Shown here: piece after piece, positions 1 to 14,220 of the stretch
Layout of the letters: each line of letters begins with the position of its first letter
Position numbering within the stretch: the first letter of the stretch is position 1
Source: Dicaeum eximium
Lineage: Eukaryota; Chordata; Aves; Passeriformes; Dicaeidae
DNA length: 64,000 bases
Assembly (NCBI GenBank): GCA_013396995.1
Contig: VWZP01010904.1
Coordinates: 6,574,244-6,638,243, forward strand
Direction of reading: 5' to 3'
Translations under genes and position numbers: made by a program
The notes under the pieces: model-generated
Databases searched by the model: none
What the model saw: only the letters and a program-made list of their open reading frames with translations
Told to the model about the DNA's origin: nothing

Positions 1-1935
1 CAGCTTGCCTGGTTTGAGAGAGCAGATGAATGCAAAGATCCGAGGCTGCATAAAGATGGGCTTTAGTGGCATGCACGTGTAGATTTTCTCCGGTGCTAGG
101 GATCTTACCCACTGTTACATTTAGGAGATGAGCTGTGGAAGGCAGACATACAGCAAACCCATTCCAGAACAGCTCGTTGCGCCCATACATCTGGTTTTGG
201 TGGCACGTTACAGTCATTCTGCCTCTTCTGAAATACTTTTTGAGCGTTTGGAAATAGAGAAATTTCTTTCCTGATCCGTAGTCCTTGCCCCTACCATGGG
301 AGCTGTGGTTTGTCAGGCAGGTAGTAGCAGAGCTTTCTGTTGCTTGGAGGGGACCCGAGCCTTTGGAAACTGTCACAGAATATTAAGTCCCTTGCTCGTT
401 GGAAGCCCCGGTTACGGTGAAAATAGTTTCCCCTTGGAAGTGGGGGAAGTGGAGGGAGAGCGGCACTCGGGCACCATCTACTGGGAAAGCTCGGTGGCCT
501 GCAGGCACAGCTTTGGTGACATCGCGGTTCACGGGCTGCCGTGCCCGGCCTAATGCACGGTTAGGTCACGCTTTAGCCAGGAACTTACAGAATACTCATT
601 CACAGTCTGACTGGGATGCTTTAGCTCACCACGCCTCTTAAGTTTCGGTATTAATACTGAAGTGAAAATCCTTTCACCATATATTTTGTTAGGTTTAAAA
701 TTGTTGTGATGGCCTATTACAAGAACGTAAGAACCAGGAATGAAATGAAAATTCTTTTGATTGTGTCACTGGGTTTATAAGAAAGGGGTTTGTTGTTTTT
801 TTTTTATTACAATTCTTTTATTTATTTCCCACAGCAAAGTGATGGAGTTTTGATGCTCATGCAGAGGGAATTTGGCCTTTTGGTTTGTGATAGAGATCAA
901 GTTGTGAGTATGCACAGGTGGGTGTGTGCTCTCACACATGAAATTCAGTAGCTGTGGAGGATACACCTACAGAGCTGTGTGCATGGTTAAAGCAATATCT
1001 AACAATCATCTACAATTATTATGGTAACTGTTTAGTAAACAGCATGATGTCATAAAACTCTTTGAGAGCTTATAGAAGAGATGTTTCAAACAGTGTTAAC
1101 CAATGCAGTTTCCTCTAGAGAAGCAAATGTATTTTGAAGAATGCCTTAATTATGCATGTTGGAATATAACATTCACATTTTGGATGAGTTCTCTTCAGAA
1201 TTATCTGTTCGTGTGTACCTGGAGGATATTGCTGAACACTTATGTAAATAATGCCCATGTTTAAATTAGACTTTAAATCTTTCCCAAGCTTATGTCACAA
1301 CGTGCAGCCAGTACAGCTATACATTCATATTAGTAAAATGAAGATCAGGATTGCTGGCTGACAACAAAAACAATAACTTTGAAAAGATGCCTTATGGTAC
1401 TATTAGTCCAGCAGCTGTGTGGATAAAACTTGTTTACTTTGGTTCATTTACAAATATAAAGAGAGGTTGAGGGGGCTGTTGGGTTTTCATTTTGGCTTTT
1501 TTTTCTTTCCTCTGAAAGTTTCCCTTAATTGCCAAAGTTGTGGCTCATTAAAGAAATCAAAGCATTTGGTGAAAAAGCAGCCTTCATGTTTAAAGCTGTG
1601 GTATAAGCTGTACATGGTTTTCCTTCTTTTGCTTGGTGCCATTTGCTTTTCACCCTAATGATCTCAAAGTGCCTCATGTGTATATTGTTTCCATTAAATT
1701 TCAACTGCTATTTGTGTCTGCTAAATGATGTATAATTTAATTAACTTATCCCATAGATATTCTCGTAAAGAATATGAATATAGCTTGTTACTTTGAGCAT
1801 ATAATGTAAATATGTCTTTAAGTTTGTAACTGGCTTGTTACATCATGCCCTTATAAGTTGACAAAGTAGATAACACCATAAAAACTGTTTCAATGTTTTT
1901 CCTGTAATTACCTGATTAAAACTATCTTGAAATGA
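1..1935 (+). other. Possible 3' UTR of an upstream + strand gene
   Basis: No coding region is recognised. The second half (about 1240-1935) is AT-rich in the manner of a long vertebrate 3' UTR and ends with ATTAAA at 1915-1920; an AATAAA follows at 2019-2024. In human gene order SPRED1 precedes FAM98B on the same strand, so SPRED1 is the natural candidate. I found neither its C-terminal coding sequence nor a perfect miR-126 seed match, so this stays a guess. Confidence 0.25.
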
Positions 1936-4900
1936 AAAAAATAACATGTTTTTTCCATTTTGTGTTGGGATTGCTCAGAACAGTGCACATGAAATGAAAC
2001 GTTGCAGCTCAAGAACAGAATAAAAAGAAGTAAATACAGGCATTACCTTCACACTCCAGCATCTTCCATTGTAGGAACCATTTTTAAGAGTTGCTATGAT
2101 GTTTTAAAAAAAATGGGCTTATACTAATTTGTTTTGTATGCACAGCAGTACTTGTAGTTGACATCATGCTGAGGAGGTCAAGATTCCTTTACATAAAACA
2201 TACATATCTGAGTTCCCACTTGACCCCACCACAAAAATGCATATCTCTGAATATAGTTCTAAGCTTTGTGTAAGTTACAGAATAAGATATACACCAGAAA
2301 AGGAGGGAAAACGAATCAGTCCATGAAGAAAAATGAACAAGTAGAAATCTGTAAAACCATAATTTGAAAGTTCAGTGGTCAGGGTTTAGGATAGATTATT
2401 TTAAATTGAGCTGTATTTGCCTCTAGGTTTTACAAATGCTTTCTTATTGGTTACAGCCAATAAAGTAATTCTCCCTGTTCATTTGATCAGTTGCTAACTT
2501 GAAGAATTTTTATTGCCAGGTGTAAATTTTACATGGACTATTAAGTGTAGATACTTGAGCTTTTAACTGATGATGTGAAAATGCAGCTCTGCCAGACAAA
2601 TGAAACAGACAAATTAATTGAATGATGAATAAGGTGAGGAGCTAGTAGAGAAAACTATAGAATTATGTGAAAAACACGTATGGGAAAGCAGTTCAGTATT
2701 AAATATGGTTTCATACAATTTAAAAACAGTGTTACATCTCAGACACATCTATCTTAATGTTATGATTAATGCAGAAGCTTCTGTGTTTGAACAAGAAAAA
2801 AGGATAGGTAAGGGGTTCTTGTTCTTTTTTTCTTGTTGATTTCTTTTTCTTGGTCTTTTTTCGCATTCTGTTTTCTTCTTGGGGTTTTTTTTTTTTTTGG
2901 GTGGGGGGGTTTGTGATGGTAGTGGGTTTTGTGGGGATTTTTTTTTTCTTGTTCTTTTTTTTCTTCACAGCTGAGTCAAACTCAGTTGCTGGAGTTCACA
3001 GATCTGGTGGCCACTTTCTAAAGAATTCACAAAAATATCCAAGTCATTTAGCAATTAATACTCAGCCTTTTGTATCACTGTTTTCTGAACCTTTTGGCTT
3101 ACTGTCATGGATCACTATGGGATCCTGTGCCAGAACAGAAAGACTTCAATCTGTAGGATTGTATTGTCACTTCCATAATTTCAGAACACTGAGCTGTAAT
3201 TTAACAGTTTGGAAACAGACATAACAAGTAAACAAATGAATGATAATAAAAAATAACCCACATTTTATACCTTTGAGATTGGATAGTTTGTGTATACACA
3301 CAATGGGATCTGACTTAATTGTGCTTTGAGTAATGCATACTGTGAATCACTAACAATACTTGGTTTTATCTAGAAGGAAAAGGAAAAAAAGAGCTAAATC
3401 AGTTCTTCAAGAAACTTGTATCTCTAGATATCTATGCCCTGACTTGGGGGGTTTGGGAATATTTGAGAATATAATGTCTTTGACAGAATATGCTTCTCAG
3501 ATTAATTGTGATTTCAGCTACGTGGTGGTTTGGCAGACTCCAGGCACATCTCAGTACCCACCAAGTTATATACAATGTTTTTAGCAATATGCAATTCTGT
3601 GTCAGTTTGAGGTAATGGACAGGAACAATTATTTCATGTTTAGCATTTGCTGCTTTTTTATTTTTTTAAACCACCAACAGAAAACTCTTCTGCGTTCTGA
3701 TTTTGAGTAATATGAATCAGGGTAATTAAGATGACCAAATAATAACTGTTTGAAAGAAGAGGAGGCACCCTTCTAAATGCAGACTGAGTACTGATCAATC
3801 ATATCTGTTTCTGTGGTCAGTGCTAAAAGTAGCTATAAGAAAGCCTGTTAAGATGATTAATCTTACTGTTGCATGTAAAACTGGCTTTGAGTTATGGGCT
3901 AATCTTCCTTATTCCAATATTGCAAGCTGCCAAACCATTCCTGTATGAGCTCTCTCCTTCAGTACTACATTTGTAGGATACAAATCTATTTACACCTGAC
4001 ATTTGCTAGCCCTCTGTGTAAGTAACTTGCCCTTTTGTATCCCAAGTAAACAGCAAGTGGTGTGGTGAACTACTTCTTTCAACCTGAAAATATGAGAATA
4101 TTGTTTCTGAAGTAGAAAGGGGTTGTGCAAACATATTGCTGCTGTCAGCAGTTATCACTGCCCTTTGCTGGAGCTGGCTGTCTCTTTGTAGCTGACAATG
4201 TGCTTAGGTGCTTTGCTGCTGCTGCTTATATTGCCTGTGAGGGAAGTGTTACAGTGACTTGATCTTTCCTATCTTTTCTTTTATTTTTTTTTTGAGTTCT
4301 GAAGTTGTCTTCTGCTTTCTCTGCCAGCATATAGACTTTTTACAGTCTATGTGTGCATCTGATGATGATAGCTGCTGATTACTAAATGCCCATTATAAAT
4401 AGTATTTAAAAGTTGTATTGCAAGCCTCAAAAGAGTTTGAAATACTGCATCACTCTTGAATATAGTAATGCTGAGAAGCTGTCTCCATTAGATGGGCATT
4501 CAGCCACAGACTGACCAATCCAAATAACTGTTTTCCAAGTCTGATATGGTTTTACCTGAGTTTTCTTTTGTCTCTTGCCTATTTGCATTTAACTGTTTAT
4601 AAGATGGGTAATGGGCTGGATTCTACAAAACATTGGGCCACTGTTTTCAAGGGGAGCAGGAAAACTAAAGCACTGAAGCTCTAAACAGCCCTTGGTTTGC
4701 TCTCTTGCCCTAACAATCACATTGGTAATAGAGTTAAATAATTTTAACTCCGGAACTATGTTGAAACCAACAAGGTGGAACAAATTCATTTGAGAAGGTT
4801 GTCACTGTTGGCCTTCAAGAGTACCAGAGACACTTGAGTCACCAGCTGTGCAGGATCCACTGTTCTTGTTTTCCATGACTCTACAGCTAAGTGTTAAAAA

Positions 4901-5649
4901 TGCTGCTTATGAAGGAGAGAACCCTTTTTCTTTCAGGGCTGCTTCTCTCATGAGAATGCTGAATGACTCTTCCTGCTTCCTTGGGCTTAGTAGTCTTCTG
5001 TTAGTTCTTGGAAGCCTAGAAATTGGTGGAGACATGAGAAGAATGGTGATCCCTGCAAGGCAAAGAGGTACACTGTGGGACAGAGGTCAAATTACCTCTG
5101 TGGAATCATGGGATTAGAGAGGGGGAGAAGAGGACCATCATCTGGGTCCTGCTCGCAAAATTAATCTCTTCAGGATGTGTTGACAAGTGATGCAGCATTC
5201 TCAAGAAACTTCAAACATTCTGAACATTCTATGAAGTTTCTGACTTCCCCTGCAACTTTGAGCCTTTTTGTGTACCTGAATTAATAAGTAAAGTCTGATA
5301 CAGTCAAGGTCCTGGCTCTTCCATAACAGGGAGTGTTTCAGAAATCTGCCAAGTCCTAGTACAGAACACTCCTCTTGTGCATGTCTGGGATTTGAGCAGA
5401 TGAATAGCTAAGTGACTGGTATTGAAGGTTGACTGCTGTCCAGACATTTCAATTAACAACCCTGTTCTAAAATAGTGGTGCTCTCCAGACTTCTGATTAA
5501 CTCCAGTTTGTGGCAGACTTGCACAGATTTCTCTGAGTTAGCTACATTAGTAACCTTATATTTCTAAAGTCATAGTTCTGAAGGCTTTAGTGCATTTAGA
5601 GCTTGTTGATCAAAGAAGTGGTAAGTTTCCATTCTCTGAGTCATTTAGA
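1936..5649. other. Intergenic, AT-rich; T/G low-complexity block
   Basis: No gene recognised. A T- and G-rich low-complexity run lies at about 2818-2970 and creates a spurious Lys-rich frame on the other strand. The rest is unremarkable AT-rich sequence. Confidence 0.75.
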
Positions 5650-5752
5650 ACTCACCGAGGCAGGTCCTGCTTAAGCTGACCCTGCTTTGGGCATTTGAGG
5701 TTGGACTAGGTGAGCTCCAGAATTCACTTACTGCCTCAGCAATTCTGTGGTT
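5650..5752 (+). mobile_element. Degraded CR1-type LINE 3' end
   Basis: Contains the worn signature of avian CR1 3' ends: ggcaggtcctgctt, then ggttggactaggtgagctcc, then a tract ending aattctgtgg. The usual final ATTCTATG-type repeats are not visible, so the copy is old and truncated. The reading direction is +. Confidence 0.65.
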
Positions 5753-8700
5753 TTTCAAGAAAATTAAGAATTTTGAAGAAGCAAGATAATCACATCATTT
5801 ATTCTGGAACTATGTGCCTGCTAAATCTGATCTCCAATTTTGAGGCAAATCCTACTGTTAATGCTTGAATATTTCAAGTTACAATCAAAGAATTGTCATT
5901 TTAGTCGTGTCATCCTTATAACTCAATGTTTTTCACTGTCAGAATTATTAAAATAGGAATATATTTCATGAACAAAGGCTTTTAAATATAAGTAATAGGT
6001 ATTAGCATGGTATTGAGGTGAGGGGGAAAACTAAGTGTTAGTAAGCTTAAAAATATTCACAGGTGTTTGCATAAGTACAGAACAGCTGCTTCACATGCTC
6101 TTTTGGCAAAAAAAATGTTTTCACAGAGTTGCTAACTTAAAGATAGTTTAGTTAAAAAAAAAAAAGTAAATTCAGGACCTCCAAACCTTTTCCAGATTAC
6201 CAGTCTATCTTAAAAGCACCTCTAAAACCTGGCTGGAATCTGGGCCTCAGCCAAGCCAGGTAAAAGGGCCTGTGCAGTATATTTGGAAGGCACACACATC
6301 TGCTCAGGCTGAAGCATCAGCAGCAGGGTGAGACTGGACGTGGGTGAGTACAGGCAGAGCTGGCAGCTAGTCAGTGAATGTGGGACCCTGCTTCTACTAC
6401 AAAATTTAAACTGTTCTTAGGAGCCAGAGGATGGGTGGAGACTTGAAAAGACTGAGTCATTCCCCTTCATGTCACTACTAAAAAATCAAAGTAATGTTAC
6501 TGCACAAAATATCCTGGTTTTAGTCAGACATTTTTCTCAAGTGGTTGCTAGAATAGATTTTAACTATGTAATTGCCAGTTCACATTTCTTAGTCTTGTTT
6601 CCCTCTTATAAAGTTTAGAAAAATGAAATATTCTAAAAACTTTGGCCCTTTTTATGTTTCTGGAAAATTCAAAAGTACCTGAACTGCATCTTTTGCCTGT
6701 TGGGTGTCTTGTTGCCAACAGATTCCTGCTACTTTACCTCCAGGCAGCAGTGAGGTGGTAAGTCTGGCTCATCAGCTTACTCAAGAACATGCTGATCATG
6801 ACTCAAGTCCTTCCTGCACTATCCTTGATGACCTCATGCTCACTGTAGCTTTTCTCTCCATTAATCCACCAGTGTCTCAAAAAAAAGCTCAATTATTGCC
6901 TAAAGTTTCTCTTCCCTTTAGACCAGTCACATCACTGTTTTCCCCTCAGTCCTCATTTTTTCAGCCTGATACCTCTGAACTGGGCTCATGTTCATGAGTG
7001 TGGTCACAGTTCTCACTCCTGATAGTATTTTCCTCCAATGTTTATTAATAGTAAATATAATTTCTTGGTAAATGCTGCTGTGAGGCTTTACAGTAGTGTA
7101 AGGAAAGTAGAAGGATTCTGCCTCAAGATCAACCAAAAAAAACCCCTACTCCTCCCATAAGGTGGGAAGTAAGCTAAGGGAGGGTGGGAGTGGTTATGTT
7201 GGTTGTACTTTTCTATGCTATCACTCCTCAATCTTGCAGTGATATACCTTTGGCACCAGAGTTAGGAGTGTAAGGCACTGGAGCTGTAAGACTCACTTGG
7301 ACTTCACACCCTGAATGTGTGGCCCAGGTGTATCTACTGAAACTCCTTCACTGCAGCAGTTATCTCCATTCTCTCTGAATTTCTTTAACATAAACATTTA
7401 CATTTAGAGGGAAATGTAGGGCAAGAGCATTAGCAGATCTGTATTGTAACAGTTTGTTAGGACAGTAGCTATTACTTGGAATAATTTAGAAAATGCTCAA
7501 CCAGTTCTATATTTCTAGACGACATAGAATAGTTTCTTCCAAACTAACCTTTATAATGTGCTTTGCCCAGTGCAGGTATTCCCAGCTGGCTAGATATCTG
7601 CTGAAGAATGAGACAGAAGCTACCTTTAACCATACCCCTGGGGATAGGCTTCAGTTACATCATGAGTGCAAAGCTGCCTGCACTGGGAAACAGCTTATTT
7701 CAAGTCCTTGCTCCCTTGATTTGTATATTTCTTCATTATTTTCCTATGGGCTTGCACTTCAGAATCTACTTTTAATCTTCTGAGGAAGATTCAGAAGCCT
7801 TCCCCTTCATAAAGCAGGCAATCATAAGGTTATACAGTGGAGTGTTTTTGTGGACATGGACAGAACACCACCTGGGCTTCTCTTTGATCGATAAGTAACA
7901 TGTACTAAATCAGTGATGGGGTGTGTTACTATCATTTATCCACAAATGACCTTTACAAAATATAACCCTCCTTACCAGGTTGTGGGCTAAAAAACTGTCC
8001 TTTGCAAGACATCAAAGTGATACAGATTTGTAAATGGACAAACTAGGTCCTGCTATGTGTGTAGGCCTCTTCTGGGATTGTTTGCCTTCTAAAAATTTTG
8101 CGTTTGTGAAAAGATCTCACCTTGTGTAATCAATGATTGTACTGTAGAAAAGATCTTCAAGCCTGCCCAGTTTAAAACTCTGTGTGTGGCAACTGGACGT
8201 AAGAACATTTAAATGGAACTGCTCCCACGTGTTGCAAAGGTCATTTAGGAAAGGCTGACATCATTAATGACTCATGTCTGCAAAAACACAGCAACTGACA
8301 TACTATCACAACATCACTTGAGATGAAAGTCTTGGCTGTCAGAGCATTTGGTGAACACACTGCCAGGACTTGGTGGAACTTTGACATATGTGATGCAGCC
8401 CAAGAGGAATTTCAGGTTGCATATTTACATGGATGATTGAATGGCACCTCATCAGCTGCAGCCGCCTTGCAATGGTCTTTTCTTCCCTATTTCCACTACA
8501 TGATGCAGTAAATGCTTAACTATATCTCTGACTTTGAAGATCAACTCTACTTGCAGTAATCTCACCAGCTGCTGGCATGCTTGGATAGTCACTTACTAGA
8601 CTTCTTTAAACAACTTCTGAAATGTGGCTGGTAGCAACATGCTAATAGAATTTTCAGTGAGTTCTTTTCTTCCTTTTTTGCCAGTAACTGACTTGTCAGT

Positions 8701-11700
8701 AACACATCTACAGCAACAGTCTTAAAGAAGATCTTGAAAGATTGTCAGTTCACTCTTACCTTGATTTCTTACAAAAGTGGAGAAAGCTTGTAAAGAGGTA
8801 GGTATCAACAGGTGCTGCTTAGTGTCAGTAGGCATAGTCTAGCTGTGTTACTTATATATATAGATATAGATAGATACAGCTATGTTAGGCAGAGTTATTC
8901 AAAAGCCTGCCATGTCATCATGTGGATCAGCACAATACCAGAAAACTTACCTTTGTCTTTTGATACTGACTGTTAAATCACAGCTGACAGTAATTTGTGA
9001 TGTCAAATCAGGACTGAAGCAAAGGTCTTTCCCAAATCTTTGGGGTTTTTTTTCATAGTGTCCTCCAAGTCAATTATATGTTTGAATGTAGGAACTTACA
9101 GTGATCACAGATCTCAGGCATTCAGAATGTAAAATTGCTTAAAATCTTTACTGAGCTCATATACAGTGTGGTGAATGCCAAGGATTGCTGAGTGTACAGT
9201 CTTGGTTTTATCCAAAAACTTGTGCTTGCTGAAGACTTTCCTGTCCTTTCAGTATGTCTGTCAGTGAGCAAGTAGCAGTCAGCTAGATAACATGTAAACA
9301 ATGTCTCACAGTGGTTTTTGACAGTCCTCTTCAGGAGAAATAGCTCCAGATGAGTTATTGATGGCTGATGCTATACATAATCTGTGTAAGTTCGTTTCAA
9401 TGTTTTCAAGTCATTAACTGACCAGAATGAGAAAGCTGAGCTGGGGTTTACCTTAGCAGCTTGGTATTCAACCTTGCTCAACCCCTGCATTAGTTCTGCT
9501 CATCTGTCTAACTCAAACACAGTCATTTCAGCTCTTCTACCAACATAAATATCCCATGCAGCACTCTGCAGGGGCATGGCATGAAAAGCTTATTTTCAGC
9601 TTTTGAGCTTAGTGAACCACAGCATGTCCTCAGGAATGGCAAATACACCCAGCCTGATGTTGAAGCAAATTGTGGTATCTTAGGCCAAATCTCCATAGCC
9701 AGGTAAACAAATTGTGGTGTCTCAAGCAAAATGTCCACAGCCAGGAGGATGAAACAATGTTTCAGGAAAGAAAGAGCATATAACAAGGTTTCCATCAATA
9801 ATGTCACACATAAAGATTGTCAGCTTAGAGGGCAATGTACCTTCAGTTTGAGGTCCCAGCAGAGGAAATTGATCTATTCCTTTTGAAATGCTCAAATGTG
9901 ATTAGTTGGGCTTATATTCTTCTTTTTGCACCATCTTTTCTTCTTATCTCAGAGCTTCCATTGTGACCCACTCACCGTTTAGTATTTTCATTATTTAATT
10001 ACATTAATAAGCACTACCTGCACAGCTCCAAATGCTGCAAAGCTAATCTAGCTTTCTACCATCCCCCTTACACATCCTGACAGGCCAGGTGGGAGCCCCT
10101 TACTGCTTCCTATGCCACCAAACATTCCAAACACCTACTCTTTAGAAGTTAATCTTAATCTTTAGAAGTTGGATTACAACCTGGAGAACAGCCTTGTAAA
10201 TGTGCAATCCTCCTGTGCATTGGGTTCCAATGACCTTGTTTTTAGCTCACTTTCAGACTGTGGTTGTCCAAATTCCACTTTCCCTCTTTGTTTGGTCCAG
10301 TGTATCTATTCCAGTTGGTAACAGGCCTCTGAGTTTGTCACTGCTCAATGAATGAACCACATTGATAATGTTTTTGTAAATTGCATGGAGAAACCCTGTT
10401 GTGCTTTTCCTCCCTTACTCCCTCTCCTGTAAGAACCTTGCATAAATTTTAGTGTCACTTAGTCACACATGAATAAGACTCTTTCAGTGCCAGGGAAAAA
10501 AAAGTCATTGAAAGGCCACTTATGAAAAAAACTTTAATATCCCTGAAATCTGGTAGAAGCTGTATATATTCATTTTTAAACTATATCAGCCCTTTACCTA
10601 TTAGAACTACTTATTTAGGTGCTCTTATTGTGCCTTACATCCTGAGTAAAGCAAAACTGCATGGATTACAATTTATGGAATGAGGAATGTCAACAGAGGA
10701 ACACACTGAATATTTCAAAAATTTCTTTAACCCATAAGTGGTTAACATTAACATTTGTTTAGTGCCAGTGAAGTTAAATTTATGTGGCACGTAATTTAGG
10801 AAATTGAGTAGGCAGAGAGCTGGTGGATGCCTTTTTAGTTATAAAAAAAATGTTCATTTTCCGTTAAACGCTCACACATTTGTCATAGCAACCTTGAAGG
10901 TGGCCATAATGCTAAGCAAAATAAACAGTCCTAGCATAATGTTCACTGTAATAACATGTCTCATGAGCTAGTTCAGTACTCCTTTTTATTGCCTTATTTT
11001 CATTGCTCATTCACTGTGTTGGAGTTCTGTTTTGTGGTTTAATCATTATTACATCATTTTCCTTTCTTAATTTAAAGGTGCTGCCCTTTTCCTGTCATTC
11101 CATGACACCTCTTTACTACATGCACGTATCCCTCTTAATTTTTTTTTTTAATTTCTTAACAGTGAGTTCTTTACTCTGTTAGTTCTCAATAAAGACTAAT
11201 AGTTGGGTACATTATTTTATAAATCTAGTTAGACTCTGCTTTGTCATTAGGAGAAAAAATACAACAAGAAGGGCAACAGGAAAAGGGCAATACAGTTTAA
11301 AAAGTATGACAATACAAAATGCATAGAAAGGTTCTTCAAAGTCTATCATAGTGACATCTGTGAATTGCAAAAATTTCTAATGTTTATAGCTAATGCTCAT
11401 CAAATTTCATGAATCATGGACAAAGCAGCCAATATTTTGCACAAATTCTGAATTTAAAGTCGAAAAGCTGTTTTCTATTCCAGTAGACTTTTTTCCTCCT
11501 CTTCCTTTTGGAGATGAAGATACAGATAGGTAAAACTGAGCAGAACAACATAATAGAGATTTGCAGCAGGTGGACAATTCCTCTTCTACGTGTCTTCCCT
11601 GTCGCTCCTAATATACACGTGAAAATCCCCACTGACTCTCCCTGGGAATGGCCAACTGCCAGGTCAGGACTGAACAGGGACAAGGATTCAGGGCTGGCAC

Positions 11701-13950
11701 CCGATTTTGGCATATTGAAATAACGAAACCATTTATTCTTAAGCAACATATATGTACTACATAAACAAAAAAAAAAGAAAATACTGTGTTACCCTTTTCC
11801 CTAGGTAGAACATGCTAGTTCAACATACAGGTGGATATTTTAATCTGGTAATCATCCTCATCTCAGAGCTGAAATTTAGTTTGTCTCAGATAGCTCAGGT
11901 AGATAAAGACTCACTTTCCAAAAATCCTTCTGACATTCCCATTTACTCAATTCTAAGTTAATTTGTGAAAAATAAGTAGGTTTTTTTTTAAAGTCCCATA
12001 TTGTCCATCCTCTGATACTCTGTTCATTCTATGTAAAAAGGTGTGAAGAAATTACCTTTGAGATATCCAAAGTACCTCTTATAATGTTTAGCCACAGTGC
12101 CATATTCATGGAAAGACTACCTAAAAATGATGTAGAATCCTCCAGGATTAATGAAGAGCAGAAGGAAACAACAGAATGACCAGAAATCAAATTTGCTGAT
12201 ACATTAGGGATATTTGCTTTATAAAACCCCAAAGAAAATGTCACATTCTTCTCCCAAACCAAAAATACAATCCAAAGAAAATGTACTCATTCCCAGAAGC
12301 TTCTCCCAGGTGCGGATGCTTCAGCAAGGTTCCTTTCACTTAACTGTCTGCACTGAAATTTGATATCATAATTATTGCCATGGTTGTGTGGTACTCTTTT
12401 CTCACCAATCCCCCTCACTCTGTGCAATGCTCAGGTACCAGAATAACAGGGAGGAAATGCCATTAGGCAAAGCTTCTTTCCAAAGGTCCATCTGTGTAAG
12501 TAGGATCTCCTTGCAGGAGTGTAGATTGGGTCAATTTTGGATAAAGCATGATAAATAATTAATGGAATTAGATTTAACTGAGTATATAAACCCTAACCTT
12601 TTCATGCAATGGTATTCTGAAGAAAATAAGAGATTAGCCAAGAACTGATGGGCTAATGCTGTTTATATTTGTTTTCTAATGTTAATTAGATTTACATGAT
12701 TGTCTGCCATTTACCTCAGACCACAGAATTAACTAAATGCCTTCCTATTGACTCTGCCATCAGAATTATTATCACTGCTTTTTCCATGCAGTATTATTAC
12801 ATACAACATTTACTTTAATTTCCCCCAAATATTGAATAAAAAGTGTATTCATTATATAATGCATTTAGTCTTAGAGTCATGAAGTCATGAACTCATTTTA
12901 AGGACTGAGAAAAAGAAGCAAATACAAAATTATTATGGGCAAGACATGCTGTCTGCCTCAGCAGTCAGTTTAATGTCTGTCATGGAGAAATGTATTTTCA
13001 AGGCCAATTGTGGCACAAGTATTTTTAACTTGCCCTTGCTTACACTGGTTTAAATCTGGAATAACTCACTGAAGTTAGAGAGTAGAAGCCTGGATAAATT
13101 ACACAGAGTGAGAAATGAATTTGGCTGCTAGCATATAAAACTAAAGCTGTTAATCTTCCTTTTGATTCTCGAATTGGTCATTTCTATATAAATGTTTACT
13201 ACAGTTGTAGAATCTAGGAAGAACCTTACTTAACGTTTTGGTTTGAAAATGTATTTTTTCCAGCTGAAATCTATATTTCAAGAGAGTGTCTTATTCTGTC
13301 AAGTACATTAACCTGCCCCCCTTTCTGTACACCTGTACTGCCTCTACACTTCTCACTGTTACTGAGTGATTTCCTTTACAATACTTCCAGGAGGTGTTCC
13401 CTTTTCATGGACAGCCAACTGCATCTCATAGGGATTGTGAGCTAAATTCAGGGCAAGGATTTTTTTCCTCAGGTGTTTCTGCAGGCACTTACAGACACAT
13501 TCAGTTGCCTTATCTACTGCACACTAAAAACCACTTGAAATCACTCAGTGCCTAATATTTCATGTATGAATATATATTATATATTGGCTGGACATACAGG
13601 TGCAATCACATCGAACAGCAAGTTGCTGGACACCCCAGGGATCTGCCAGGATTCAAAAAACAGAGGTTCCTCATAATTTATCTATGATTCTTGATTTACT
13701 AACTAAAATTCTCCAGCAAGAAGAGTGTGTGAATTAGGCCAAATAGTTCAGACTGAGTAACCCCTCGGGCTTAGAGTGCCAGGCTTGGACCCAGCAGTGC
13801 TGGTGTCAGTGCTCCTAAGTGATGGTGATTGTTCCATCCACTGGGCTCTCTGAAAAATGTCTTTAGTGCAGTGTGCTTTCTACAGAACACATATTTGCTG
13901 TGTCAAAAAGACACATTTCCAAGGCACGCAGCTAGGTAGGGGTGGACCTC
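5753..13950. other. Intergenic sequence without recognised genes
   Basis: Stop codons are frequent in all frames. It holds a short diverged tandem repeat (9665-9747), small TA/GATA microsatellite runs near 8857-8877, and an AT-rich segment at about 12600-12860 with several TAATTA-like cores that could be a conserved enhancer. I see no RNA gene. Confidence 0.7.
9665..9747. repeat. Diverged tandem duplication, about 41-bp unit
   Basis: Units at 9665-9704 and 9707-9747 share caaattgtggt, tct, and cacagccagg/catagccagg blocks with a few substitutions. Confidence 0.7.
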
Positions 13951-14039
13951 ATTCTAGAAATTTCTCAGTGAAACCAATTTTATTAATCAATAATCATTAA
14001 TTCACAATCTTCAAGAAGAAGGCCTGCCTGAGAAAGCCT

Positions 14040-14220
14040 CAGCCTGCAGCCTGGTAGGATGGGGACAGGGACCTGATGGGGGCTGTGGCTGGGGACATGA
14101 AGTGGAGGAAGGGTAACACATGATGGGCTGATGGGGCTTGGCAGATGGGTCTGGGGGTGTTGGAGGGGTGTGACCTGACCTGAGGGGTGTGACCAAAGGC
14201 TGCACAGTTGAGGTTCAAAT
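14040..14220. repeat. G-rich low-complexity block
   Basis: About 180 bp of + strand sequence dominated by GGG and GGGG clusters (gatggggac, tgatggggctt, tgggggtgttggagggg) in AT-rich surroundings. It explains the three overlapping Pro-rich frames on the minus strand. It has several clusters that could form a G-quadruplex. Confidence 0.6.

Noticed and set aside
1..2100. SPRED1 coding end
   Set aside because: No Sprouty-type Cys-rich sequence is visible; only a possible 3' UTR remains.
2732..2968. Lys-rich minus-strand frame
   Set aside because: Produced by the T/G-rich low-complexity run.
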